64,000 nucleotides of DNA from Oscheius dolichura (taxonomy: Eukaryota; Nematoda; Chromadorea; Rhabditida; Rhabditidae). A program made the translations under genes and the position numbers. The notes under the pieces are model-generated. The model was not told the DNA's origin. It saw only the letters and a list, made by a program, of their open reading frames with translations, and ran no database searches. The stretch lies in contig OW051493.1 of assembly GCA_932521035.1 (NCBI GenBank), forward strand, positions 620,001 to 684,000, written 5' to 3'. Below, piece by piece: positions 43,512 to 53,581 of this stretch (the stretch's first letter is position 1; the number at the start of each line of letters is the position of its first letter).

Positions 43512-44640
43512 TTAGAGAAGAAAAGGAATGATGGCCTTTCTTTCCTTCGGATAATCACTGAATTCCTTCTTGTAGGCGCGATGTTTCTGTTGAGCCCAAA
43601 TGGCCATTTGAACGAAGCCGGCTGTCGTGAAAATCAAAGCTAAAAATCTATCATCATATTGTCGTGTAAAATAGCAAACCAGGAAGACTCTGCACCATTG
43701 TGGAGAAGAAGATCCATGATGCAACTTCGTACGTGTAATTCGGGCATGACACATAGTTGAAAAGCTTGCTCATTGGATTTCCATCAGGCTTCGGGATGCG
43801 TCTTTCACGGGTGCCAGGAGGACGTAAGTTGCGGAGCAAAATGTGAATGCTAAGATTACCTAAAATCAAAAATAACATCTCGCATTGCCAGCTAATGCAT
43901 ACCAAATTCAGCAACAGCAAATCCAATCAATCCAATGTAAATTTGAAGATCACCAAAGCAGGGTGGAGTAAACAGAGGATGATTGACGAAATATGAGACG
44001 AAGGCTGCAAATCCCCAATAGTATGAACAATTCTGAAAATGATCGAAATTGTCAACAATATGAATAAAACAACCTTGAAGAGATTGAATCGAGGCATAGT
44101 TCCGTTACTGAATCTGTGGATAAATTGAGTCTCAAATAGGCGTTTAGCATAGTGAGCCATCCAGCAAATGCAGGCGTAAGTCACGGCATAATGAACTGGC
44201 TTGGAAGCATTTGCTAAAACGAATATGTAAAACTTATACGCAGACATCCAAACCTCCGTAGATCCATGAAGGACGAAGATAAAAGAGTGGATAAATAAAG
44301 AATGGTCCAGCATATTCGATGAGGAAGACGGTCTTCCAAGGAATTTGAGGTCCCAAATCACGTAGAAAGAGTTGAGCACCCTGCTTGGAGAGACCTAATT
44401 CGGAGATCTTCTTATTGTCCTCGATTCCCTTTCCTTTAGCATCTGTTCGCAGAGATTGCCGTTCAACAGTGAGACGCAGCTCTGTAAAATAGCATTGAAT
44501 AATAACATATAGTATTGCTTACTCTTCTGGGCAACCCGTTTTTTGATAGCAAGAACCGTCTCATCACCAGTAATTCCCTCAAGCACAATAATGCTCTTCA
44601 GCGATTTCGCATCTAGGATTTCTAATGGAAATCCACTCAT
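43512..44640 (-). CDS. art-1: Very-long-chain trans-2,3-enoyl-CoA reductase (TECR/Tsc13/ART-1)
   Basis: ER enzyme of the last step in very-long-chain fatty acid elongation (enoyl-CoA to acyl-CoA with NADPH). Six exons on the minus strand: 44640-44523, 44481-44254, 44213-44074, 44032-43903, 43859-43680, 43639-43512; 307 aa against 308 in human TECR. It has an N-terminal ubiquitin-like region ([17 protein letters not shown]), then several TM helices ([39 protein letters not shown]), and the steroid 5-alpha-reductase-type C-terminal domain: [30 protein letters not shown] and [21 protein letters not shown], with the Tyr in NYTYE and the di-Lys/Arg tail conserved. First gene of a two-gene operon. 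Upstream in-frame sequence to 44935 is not required. Confidence 0.93.
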
Positions 44641-46409
44641 TACCTGAAAATAAAACTATACATAGGAAGAATGACAAGAGAAAATAATAGCAAGTATACA
44701 AGAGAACATAATGAAAATAGTGAATATCGCGATGCAACCGTTGCATGGTGCGATCTACCAGCGCCTTATCACTTGTCAGAAAAATGGGGTGATAGTGAAC
44801 ACCACCTGCACTTAGTGCTGCAGATAAAAACAGAAAGAACAATAGAATAAAAGCATCAGAATCAATCAAAATTTTAGGATTTTTCTGTAAGCTAATGCGC
44901 GTTTTATTTTTACTTGCATTTATTTTTGCATCCATGCATATTGATAATGTTGTTATCAGCGTATGGCAGTCTCATATAGCAGCAAAATAATTTGATATGA
45001 ACAAAATATAAACAAAACAAGAGCAAATAGTAAACAAGAAATGAACATAGGATTCTGGGTGGTCAAGAAATCGGACTGCGGACTATGGTAAATTGGCGTC
45101 GTTGCGAAAATATTGCCAATTTTGAAGTCGTCTACGTACCAATAATATAATTTACTGAAAAAGAAGGAGAATTCATTGGATTGCTAATTTTTAGCTGTTT
45201 TCAAGTTCCTAAAATCACCTAATAATGAAAATAAAATAAAAAATCATGAAAGGGAGATGCCGGCTGTCGATTTCGCGCCTACAGTACACCTGCCGACATT
45301 TTACGGGGGCGGCGGCGGCGCATTGCATAACCTTCAATTTCTTCTATTTCATCCGTTTTTGCCTCTAGTTTCTTATTTTACAATAATCTTTATTTATATA
45401 AACATTAAAACTATCACAATAGATGTCGTGAAAGCGAAGCAGTCGTTTCTTGGATGGCTGTTGACTTCTTTCCATCTGGCGCTTGATTCTGAATCCTAAC
45501 AACATAACCAAATAATTATTTTTAACAAATAAACTGACCTGAAAAATATTCCACGTTCTCCTGACGAAATACAAGCTTGTCCTGAAAAAAGACCATTAGA
45601 AAAGAACAACAGAAACGAAAATAGCACAAAATTACAAGTCCCGAACGCAAAAAAAAATTTGCGCAGAGCTCCGTCTCTATTTGGGGGAATTCGACATGCA
45701 AAAACACTGCAGAAGCCATAAAAAAGGCATGTAATAATAATTACAATATCTAAACAAAAAGATAATGAGTGGAAACACACTTACTTGAAGTTTCGTCTAA
45801 CTTCCTGTGGAGAGCTCTTGCTGCTCAATCCGCTTCTTCTTTATCTTCCTTGTGCATCTAAAACTAATGAATTAGCAATTAGAAACAATAGAAAACAAAA
45901 TAGAAATGATGAAACAACAAGAGAAAGCAATACAACAAACAATGAAAATGAAATAATGGCTAAATTCGAAAGCGACTTGCAATATGCTAATTAAGCTCAT
46001 TTTTTCTCAATTTTTTTTGTAACAGTTGTAAAATGTTGCTAACATGCTTATCTATGTTCTAAAAGCAAGTAGAAACAAAAGCAATATGAAAATCCAAGGA
46101 AATTCATCAAATTCTGTTTCAGGTTCGTTTGCTGCGTCGCGGTGTAATTTTTGCTACTGGTAATGCATGTCACAAGTTCAGTGATACTGCAAAAGAAGCG
46201 CTATCGAATACAGATAATTTAGCGACAAAAATAATAAAGAGAAAACAAGTACAATCAAAGAAATAAATAAATTTGTCGATGAAACGATTTTTTCAGAAAA
46301 AGGACGCTAACAAAAAACATGCTGCCCGCGAAAAAAGATAATCGGCATTTTCGACCGTTTTTTCTACTGCCGGTAGCTCTCTTTAAAAAACAGCACTAAT
46401 ATCATTTAT
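44641..46409. other. AT-rich region upstream of TECR; no firm gene
   Basis: A decayed P1 palindrome (GCCGACATTTTACGGG) lies near 45288. The minus strand at 45575-45420 reads a short exon-like stretch (DKLVFRQENVEYFSG joined to FRIKRQMERSQQPSKKR), and the plus strand has a candidate exon at 46123-46266; the two cannot belong to one gene. The rest appears non-coding. Confidence 0.35.
46123..46266 (+). CDS. Candidate terminal exon of an unidentified gene
   Basis: After a good acceptor (TCTGTTTCAG) the + strand reads VRLLRRGVIFATGNACHKF, then SDTAKEALSNTDNL and a basic tail with a stop at 46264-46266. The codons are more GC-rich than the surroundings. I found no convincing upstream exon and do not recognise the product. 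Confidence 0.25.
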   Translation, partial: VRLLRRGVIFATGNACHKFSDTAKEALSNTDNLATKIIKRKQVQSKK

Positions 46410-49260
46410 TCAACGGTTTTTGGTATTTTGTGCATCAGTAGCCGGTTTAACATCCCTGATCTCGGAGATATTGGACATGGTCGACTTGTCCGGCTGCTTT
46501 TCGAGGTCCTCCTCCATGCGCTTGAATTTGATGAGTTCCCGTCTCCACTTGTCGTTGTCCGCCCGGACGGCTTTCACCTGGTTCTCCTCGTACTTGAGTG
46601 TGTTTGTCACCTGGCGGTAGGTCAGCACAAACCAGGCCACGACCAGCACCAGTAGCACCAGCACAGCCCCCAGTACACCGCCCACAATGTACGGAACACT
46701 GCTCTCCGTCCTCCCGGTAGGGGGCAGGCACTTCGTCTCCTCCAACGGCGGCTGTCCGTTTCCGTTATTCGGTCTGAAAAAAAAAGAAAAAAAGAAAAAA
46801 AGTAGCTACTTTCCATCTGATACGATTGAGGCACTCTTTGAACTCGTGATTTTATTCCAAAAGTAAAGCTCCAAAAAACTGGGAATCGTTTTTCGGTATA
46901 TTTCATCCATACGAGGGCAAAACGCAAAAAAAGAAAAGACATTACGTACAAAATAACGCCTGGCAGCCCTATTCTGGTCATTTCGTCATAAATTTCGCGT
47001 TCGTTTTTTTAGAAAAAAGGGTGGTTGTTGGGAAATCGCGAAAGACGTACCCTTTATACGGTGTATCGTCATCTGGAATCGTCTCCTCATCTTCAATTCT
47101 TCTCGTAGTCGTGGTACTCGTCGGAGCTAAAACATCATCATATTCCCTGTAAAATTAACAGGGTTACGGTATCTCTCCCGGAGCACCTCCAAGCCGCATT
47201 GGGCAAGTTCTTGACTTCCGACACGCCCGCACCCGTAAATTCTCGGCAGTTGAAGGAAAAAGTATTTGATAGCGCGACTTGCCTTAGCGCTAAGATGCCG
47301 AGATTTTACGGGTGCGGCGGAACATCCGGTAAGGTGGAAACCCCGTTACAAAGACGTCGGGCGTTTTTGCCCGTATCTCGGATTTCTTGGCCAATTTGAA
47401 AAATTCAAAGGGGGGAAAAATTCAGAAATAATTGAAAAATTCAAAGGTCAGCTCACGTCAAGGCGATTCTCATGAACCAAGCTTGGTTTCAAAATTAACG
47501 AGAGCAAAGTCAGGAGCCCCACAAACTTTGAAGTGAGCAGAATCAGCCGCTGATCATGTTATGTAACGGTCGTCAGTCAATATTTCAGCTGTTATCTAGA
47601 TAATTACATTCATCTTGAAAAACTCTCCAAGCCCGTCTTTAAATTGTTGAAATTGATCTAGAAATGGCCGAGATATAGACACAAACGCCAAAAATATATG
47701 GTTGGTGGGTAGATCATGCCCGAGTCGGCGCGCAACCGCTATATCTCGGTTATTTTAGAACCATTATCACAAATCTAAAAAGTTACATGTAGACGAAACC
47801 TAGCGCTATCATCCAGCCAAATATTAGCTGGATGTGTAGAAAATTCAGGGCAAACAAAATATTCCAAAAACGCTGAATTTGTCAATATTTGGGAGTTTTT
47901 TTAAATTTCCACACATCGGATTGAGCGGAAATTTGACTGAATGTTGGCTCTGGACCTCATCTCCATGTGAATTTTTAGATTTTCAATAATCGTTCAGAAA
48001 TAGTCGAGATATTTCGACTTTTCTGCTCTCGGCCGCGACGAGACCATCTGCGTTCATTTAGAGCCTGACTTTTGGAATATCGTTAATCGTTATTTTCGAC
48101 CCGTGTAAGAGAATAAAAGTTCGAGAAATGAGCAAAAGCGATGAAAAATCTTTTTCCAGTCAAATTCTGGTTAGGGCTGCCAGGCGTTATTTTGTACGTA
48201 ATGTCTTTTTCCTCACGTTACCTCTCCGAAAAATACATTTCTTTGAGAACTGCATTTATCTTTTGTGTTCGTGTTTTTACCCATGACGTTAGTTACATTT
48301 ACCAGTAAAAAAATAAGAAAAGCACCAACAACTAAATTATAAAGCGAGATGACGTCTTGCGTACTAGAAAAAAATCGGTTATTTTGTACGTAGATTTCAT
48401 GCAAAACGTTATGGCGGTTTACAGATCGGTTGTTGGTGCTTTTCTTATTTTTTTTACTGGTAAATGTAGCTAACATCATGGGTAAAAACAAGAACACAAA
48501 AGATAAATGCATTTCTCAAAGAAATATATTTTTCGGGGAGGTAACGTGACGAAAAAAACATTACGTACAAAATAACGCCTGGCAGCCCTATTCTGGTTAT
48601 TTCGTCATAAATTTCGCGTTCGTTTTTTTTAGAAAAAAGGGTGGTTGTTGGGAGATTGCGAAATTTCCCTTTATACGGTGTATCGTCACCTGGAGTCGTC
48701 TCCTCATCTTCAATTCTTCTCGTAGTCGTGGTACTCGTCGGAGCTAAAACATCATCATATTCCCTGTAAAATTAGCCAGCTTACGGTATCCGAATTTCTC
48801 CCGAAGCACCTCCAAGCCGCATTGGGCAAGTTCTTGAATGTTGGGGTCGCCCGTCCAGTCCTCTTTGGTCAGCATTCTCTATAAAACCATAAATAATTAG
48901 AAAAACACAGTAACCCACATAAATGACCTCCGGATTCTGGTTGCACAAGTTGTCGTTACAGTAACAAGCGATCAATGTCGACTCTTTTACGCAGCCCGGA
49001 CTGTTCAGTTCAGTACTGGAGGCAACAAATGAAAAAGTTTTGGTATTACACGGGATTGCAGTAGTACCGAGATACAGACTGCAGCTACTGTTCCAAATGA
49101 TCTGAAAAATTCATTTACTACCCAAAAAACGAGAGAAACTGACCATAGAGGCATTTTCTACTCTCTGATCCTCGTAGAAGATGGCCCCACTGGCACATTT
49201 AATCTGAGCAGAGACAGTTCGGCCGAGGAAGATGAGCAGAAAGAGGAGGACGGTATTCAT
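46410..49260 (-). CDS. Ly6/ET-like type I membrane protein B (paralogue of A)
   Basis: Five exons on the minus strand: 49260-49144, 49101-48919, 48878-48785, 47126-47051, 46773-46410; 277 aa. Signal peptide MNTVLLFLLIFLGRTVSA is nearly identical to gene A. A cysteine domain follows (IKCASG, SSCSLY, IPCNTK, SPGCVKE) ending ACYCNDNLCN, then the CGLEVLREKFGY helix, a Thr-rich then acidic stalk (PTSTTTTRRIEDEE), a TM helix GGVLGAVLVLLVLVVAWFVL and a basic/acidic cytosolic helix. Intron phases equal those of A. An extra copy of exon 4 and part of exon 3 exists: the copy at about 48650-48747 has lost the GTACGT donor, while the copy at 47051-47126 keeps it but its own exon 3 copy is truncated. One functional path therefore remains, skipping 48.7 kb. 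Three MITEs fill the enlarged intron. Confidence 0.72.
46937..46975. repeat. Right-end fragment of P4 MITE
   Basis: CATTACGTACAAAATAACGCCTGGCAGCCC, quoted here by its parts CATTACGTACAAAATAACG and CCTGGCAGCCC, equals the right terminus of the complete element at 48174-48592. It starts the left copy of the gene B duplication. Confidence 0.7.
47217..47325. mobile_element. Palindromic MITE, family P1, copy 3
   Basis: GCACCCGTAAATTCTCGGCA at the left and TGCCGAGATTTTACGGGTGC at the right. It is inserted in the enlarged intron of gene B, between the two duplication copies. Confidence 0.8.
47727..48030. mobile_element. MITE, family P3, copy 2
   Basis: GCAACCGCTATATCTCGGTT opens the element and the inverse (CGAGATATTTCGAC, degenerate) closes it. 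The inner AAATTT..CACACATC motifs match the copy at 32213-32513. Confidence 0.7.
48174..48592. mobile_element. Fold-back MITE, family P4, about 150-bp arms
   Basis: AGGGCTGCCAGGCGTTATTT at the left and its inverse at the right. The arms continue through GTAATGT, TTACCTC, TACATTTCTTTGAGAA and the TTACTGGTAAATGTA core region. It lies in the intron of gene B. Confidence 0.85.
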
Positions 49261-49267
49261 TTATCCC

Positions 49268-49345
49268 GGCAGCTGGCAGTCTTTCTTCTTCTTCTCCCAG
49301 TTGAACTGATCCGACCACTCGCTGGGAAAGAACTGGGCGAAATTA
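49268..49345 (-). repeat. Conserved 5' flank of gene B
   Basis: About 75 bases from the start codon outward match the flank of gene A (32035-32100), including AACTGATCCGACCACTCGCT. This supports duplication of A and B together with their upstream DNA. Confidence 0.6.
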
Positions 49346-49611
49346 ATTATTCTTTATTTGTTTCCTTTCCGAGTCAAGAACAGGTGAAATCCTTTGAAAA
49401 TCTCCAAAAATTTCCAATTTCCCTTCTTATTTTTGGGAAAGATTATATTATTGGTACGCAGATAACTTCAAAATGGGTAGCCAGTGGCCTACTAGCCACA
49501 GCTCGCGAAATTTGAAATTTTCGCCGTCTGCGTTTTTCGCGGCAAAACTTGTATTAGAAAAAGTGCATCGCTTACTATAGTTTACAAGCTTTTTTCTCTC
49601 CTTCGACAGGA

Positions 49612-50149
49612 ATGAGTCACTAGAGCTGACAAGACGAGTGCAAGCTGGATGGCACGCCTTCAACCGCTACCACCAGCTGATGACCAACAAGAGAATCCCA
49701 GTACAGCTGAAGATACGCGCCTACATTTTCTGCGTCGAGCCAGCCCTCCTCTACGGCTGTGAGACATGGGCTCTGCGACAGAGGGACGTCTCCAAGCTGG
49801 CCATCGCACAACGACGGATGATGAGGAAGATGCTGAAAGTCAGCCTTTTGGAACACCGGACTAACGAGTGGCTCTACCAGAAGTGCCCTCTTCCGGACAT
49901 CAGGCGACGCTGGCAGAAGGGAAATGGCAATGGGCGAGAAGACTGGCCGAAGGACGCATTGACCGATGGACAAGACGGATCCTGGAATGGAGGCCATGGA
50001 CAGGAGAAAGATCGCGAGGACGGCCGAAAGCGAGATGGGCAGACAGTTTCGTCAAGTTCGCGAGCCCTAACTGGATTAGACACGCTGCTGACCGTGACCA
50101 GTGGAGAAGAAGTGCGCTGCGACATGTAAATACATTGATCTCGCAATGA
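49612..50149 (+). mobile_element. Truncated, frameshifted non-LTR retrotransposon tail (RTE-type)
   Basis: The frame from about 49617 reads RRVQAGWHAFNRYHQLMTNK, PALLYGCETWALRQRD and MMRKMLKVSL, the C-terminal part of an endonuclease/reverse-transcriptase ORF. The next block (WQWARRLAEGRIDRWTRRIL, RPWTGERSRGRPKARWADS, RHAADRDQWRR) is in another frame, so there is a frameshift near 49900. The endonuclease and the catalytic FADD-box part are absent. Dead 5'-truncated copy. Confidence 0.85.
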
Positions 50150-50344
50150 AAAATTAAAATTGAAAACAAGCTTTTTTCCAGCTCCATAAATGAGTTTGAT
50201 TGTTGCCGTAAATAAATAACGTTCTAAAACGTACATTCATAGAAAGGTAAGACATTTCTATTATTAGCAAATGCCTTACTGGAAAGAGAAGAAGACGGCT
50301 TTCTCCAAGTCTAGAAGAGATAGCCTACCATTAAAACTCCGTTA

Positions 50345-50640
50345 ACTTGAATAATTCATCAATAAATGGTTGGCTATTGTCTCGCCGTCGCCCATGTGTC
50401 GTCCCTCTCTCCCCCGGTGACAACATCCGTCCCTTCTGTCCTCTCCCGTTCAAATTGTACCATTTTCGTCTTATCTCCTCTTCAAATGATCTTACTCGTT
50501 CTATTTGTACTTATTGACTTTTTCAGCTCCATAAATGGGTTCGCTGAATTTCTTACTTGGAATCAAAGATTTGTACAAGAAGATCTGGAGCTAACTTGTT
50601 GAAATGGGCCAGTTCTCCAGAGGTAGTGTGTTTTGAAGGC
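50345..50640 (+). repeat. Segmental duplication, copy 1 (partner 53020-53310)
   Basis: About 290 bases, over 93% identical to 53020-53310 in the same orientation, precede gene C. They include a 60-70 codon frame ending FAEFLTWN..LEL and a stop, open in both copies. It could be the 5' flank of gene C copied downstream or a small unrecognised gene. Confidence 0.75.
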
Positions 50641-50852
50641 GGGAAAGGCGTCCCTGTTTTTTTTCTCCGAATGTTTCCCCTCGTCACTGTGATTCACTCT
50701 CATTTGTTCAATCTTTTTGACTCATTCTGCCTGTCGGGGCCCTTTCTGCCTGCCAAAAGCGCCATTTTGATACCCAGCTGGCGTATTATCCTGACGAAGA
50801 CTATTACTTTCCTTCTTTTGGCAGAAATACTTTCCACTGTTTCAGGAAATAG

Positions 50853-52679
50853 ATGCTTACTATACTTCCTCTACTCTTCATCTTTATTGTCCCAAGCGTG
50901 ACCAGCCAATGTATTGTTGGAGTATTTGTTGAATTTGGAAAACGAGTTAACAAAACCGCGGTCAGTAATTTAGTATTGTTATGTTGCTTACTTATCACTA
51001 TTTTTTGGATATTTATAGATGGGCGAGAGCCGGCGGGGATGCAGATTCATCTCTGTCGCACCCTGTAAGCCATACATGATTTTCGGCGGAGCTCCCCTGG
51101 AGAATGAGGACCAGTTCCGCATTGGATGTTTCCCTATTCCCGCTGGGATCGAATGCCATTGTGGGTCCTACGGCGGCTGTAATGCTGACCCAGATACCAT
51201 AAGAGCAAGTTCTTCTATCCTCTTTAAATGATGTATGCTTTATAGAGAATGCTTCATTTGAGCAAATTAAAAGCCGGCAGAGAAGAGGAATACAGACAAT
51301 GTATATTGGACGTACTAGAGGAGATCTATCGTATGCTATATCTAGAGAAACTTGTGTATAATCGTCTTTCAGCATCCTCCGCCATATCTACCGTCGACCA
51401 CAGCACAACCACCACCCCTGGGAGTCCCCCACGACCTTTTCACCAAACTAATGCCTTATTGTAAGTCTTTCTATCTAACAATTGTAAATCCAACTAAAAG
51501 GTGCAGTAAGGGATCGAATTTTCTCTGCCAATTTTTTTTTGGCAATATACTTTCAATTTCCAATTATTTCACCTCATTTATGAGCCATATTTTAATTTTT
51601 ATTAAGGATTCCAAATACTAACCCGTTTTAAAGGGACCCCTCCACACGCTCCATTGCGAATTGATATAATACCCCCTAATTTTGTGAATTTCCTTTTTTA
51701 GCAATATTTTCTGTATTTTTTCTTGCGCTTTTTACTGCAATAAATTTAGCAAATTATAAGATACAATCCTACCCTAATAATAGGGAGACCAGCGGGCCTT
51801 CGGCAGCCTACGGCTGTCGTCTATCTGTCAAAGTTATCCGTTTCGACCTGTGGCGACCTTTCCGCTCTTCTGCCGACGACACACATCGGACAGACAAACA
51901 AACAGACAGACAGACAAACACCATAGCACTTTAATAGAGGGTAGATCTCTGTCTGTCTGTCCGTAAGACCTGTCGGATGTGTAGATTTGACGGTCAAAAG
52001 TAGACAGTTAGAGAAGCAGAAAGATCCGACCGGTATTCATCCGTCCAATCTTTTTCGACTGTCACGTTTTTAATCCAAACGCGGTCAAAGGCCGCCGGAG
52101 GTATACTAGTTTAGTATATAAACCAAACCAAAACTCGGCAAAAAACCAAATTTGTGAATTTCAACGGTTTTTCTATTGAAATTGATCGGTTCTTTTCTAC
52201 TCAACGATATTTTTGTATTTTCTTAGCTGTCCTATAGTAATTTAGGGTCGACGAAAATGAATAACAGCTCAAAAAATTGTTAAAATGCAAAGATTCGCTT
52301 TTGAAGTGCAAATATGAGTAAGCGCGCCCCGAAATGTTGCACAAAACTTGCACACGATTGGAGCGTATGGAGGGGTCCCTTTAAACGCGTTTTCCTTACT
52401 TATTGCCATGAAAAAGTTTCCATTTATAGTCGGAATGACTCTATAGTGGAGTGGAACTTCTTAAAAATGCGAAAGCCACACTCGAAAACGGCAGAACATC
52501 TAGTGGGGAAAACCATCACATTTTTCCAACTGCGGCGTCTTTTTGTCTGTCATTAAAATGATACTTTTAGGTGGTCAGTACTCTTTCTGGCCGTTGGTCT
52601 TGTCTGCTTCGTGGCAGTAATGATTTGGAGAAATGACCTACACAGCAGGCGGCTGCTTTCCTTCTTACCACCTTGTTAA
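50853..52679 (+). CDS. Ly6/ET-like type I membrane protein C (divergent paralogue)
   Basis: Five exons: 50853-50960, 51019-51204, 51246-51330, 51373-51460, 52571-52679; 191 aa. Signal peptide MLTILPLLFIFIVPSVTS, a cysteine domain (QCIVG, RGCRF, APCKPY, IGCFP) ending ECHCGSYGGCN, the helix CILDVLEEIY aligned with CGLEVLREKFGY of A and B, a Thr/Pro-rich stalk (DHSTTTTPGSPPRP), a TM helix VLFLAVGLVCFVAVMIW and a short basic tail. Exon order and phases match A and B only if intron 2 starts with GC: AGA|GCAAGT at 51205, the consensus of rare GC-AG introns. A GT donor four bases on would break the frame. The orientation is opposite to A and B. Intron 4 contains a 757-bp inverted-repeat element. Confidence 0.7.
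51633..52390. mobile_element. Element with short inverted ends, containing the TCTG repeats
   Basis: TTTAAAGGGACCCCTCCACA at the left matches, inverted, TATGGAGGGGTCCCTTTAAA at the right. Inside, 51785-51945 is the inverted copy of 20030-20260, and 51945-52125 matches 60995-61150. No coding capacity is recognised. It lies in the last intron of gene C. Confidence 0.7.
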
Positions 52680-53581
52680 AATAAAAAGTCTCTCATTAAT
52701 GCCCGTCTCTTTTGTGTCGTCATCACTGCCCCATCCTCGTCACCTGAATCACCCGGGCGGCTGGCTTCTTCCCAAAGTAATCGTCTTTCAATAAAAGATG
52801 AAGTAAGAAAGGGAGCCAGCTGACAGTTGCTTTTAATTTTAAAATATGAAGGAGTAGGGAAGGCAAAAAGATGTGCAGAATAGAAGAGGTCTCTTCTTTT
52901 CGGAGTTCATATTTTCTCTAGCTGGTCAACAAGAACTACAGTAATCCAAATTGATAGTAGCCGTAGAAGCAGCTGTTCTCCTACTCTGGTAGTGCTCCTA
53001 TCGTATATGATCTGTTAATTCGAACAAATCATCAATGGTTGTTGTTCTTTCGTCGTCGTCCCTCTCTCCCCCGGTGACAACATCCGTCCCTTCTGTTCTC
53101 TCCCGTTCAAATTGTACCATTTTCATCTTATCTCCTCTTCAAATGATCTTACTCGTTCTATTTGTACTTTTTGACTTTTTCAGCTCCATAAATGGGTTCG
53201 CTGAATTTCTTACTTGGAATCGAAAAGTTGTACAAGATGATCTGGAGCTAACTTGTTGAAATGGACCAATTCAGAGAGGTAGCGTGTTTTGAAGGCGGGA
53301 AAGAAGATCTATACTTAGTTGGGGAGAAAATTATGAAATTGCGAGGGGTTTTGACTGTCTCCGCTCATTTTTGCTCTGACTCATCGTCGTGGGAGGTTTT
53401 CTCTAGAAAAATTTATTAAAATTTATTAAAAAATATCTACAAAACCTAGACAATTTATTCGAAAAAAAGAAAAATAAACTTGCGGCAGCTGCATTTCAGA
53501 GCGCCTAAACTTTCCGCTCCCCCGAATATCTCGTTTTTCTCAACAAAAAATAGTGAACAGGAAAAAATTTACTATTATAAA
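52680..53581. other. Intergenic region between gene C and ADPGK (convergent)
   Basis: A poly(A)-signal-like AATAAA lies at about 52680 and another near 52790, fitting the gene C 3' end. 53020-53310 is the second copy of the 50345-50640 duplication. The rest is AT-rich without exons. Confidence 0.5.
53020..53310 (+). repeat. Segmental duplication, copy 2 (partner 50345-50640)
   Basis: Same as 50345-50640, sharing CCCCCGGTGACAACATCCGT and the open frame ending LEL-stop. It lies 340 bases downstream of gene C, so the two copies bracket that gene. Confidence 0.75.

Larger units (their letters stand above)
46945..48835. repeat. Direct duplication (46945-47213 and 48558-48835) inside gene B
   Basis: About 270 bases, including a P4 MITE end, exon 4 and part of exon 3, occur twice 1.6 kb apart in the same orientation at about 93% identity. 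Differences that matter: GTACGT versus AAATTT at the exon 4 donor, and six missing bases in the left copy of exon 3. Confidence 0.85.

Noticed and set aside
44579-44935. N-terminal extension of TECR upstream of 44640
   Set aside because: The long minus-strand frame there is not in phase with the conserved [10 protein letters not shown] start, and human TECR length is already matched without it.
45257-45994. Small + strand genes (MPAVDF…, MKFRLTS…) upstream of TECR
   Set aside because: The first includes a decayed P1 palindrome with poly-Gly from GGCGGC, the second is Asn/Thr/Glu-rich AT-biased sequence without splice partners.
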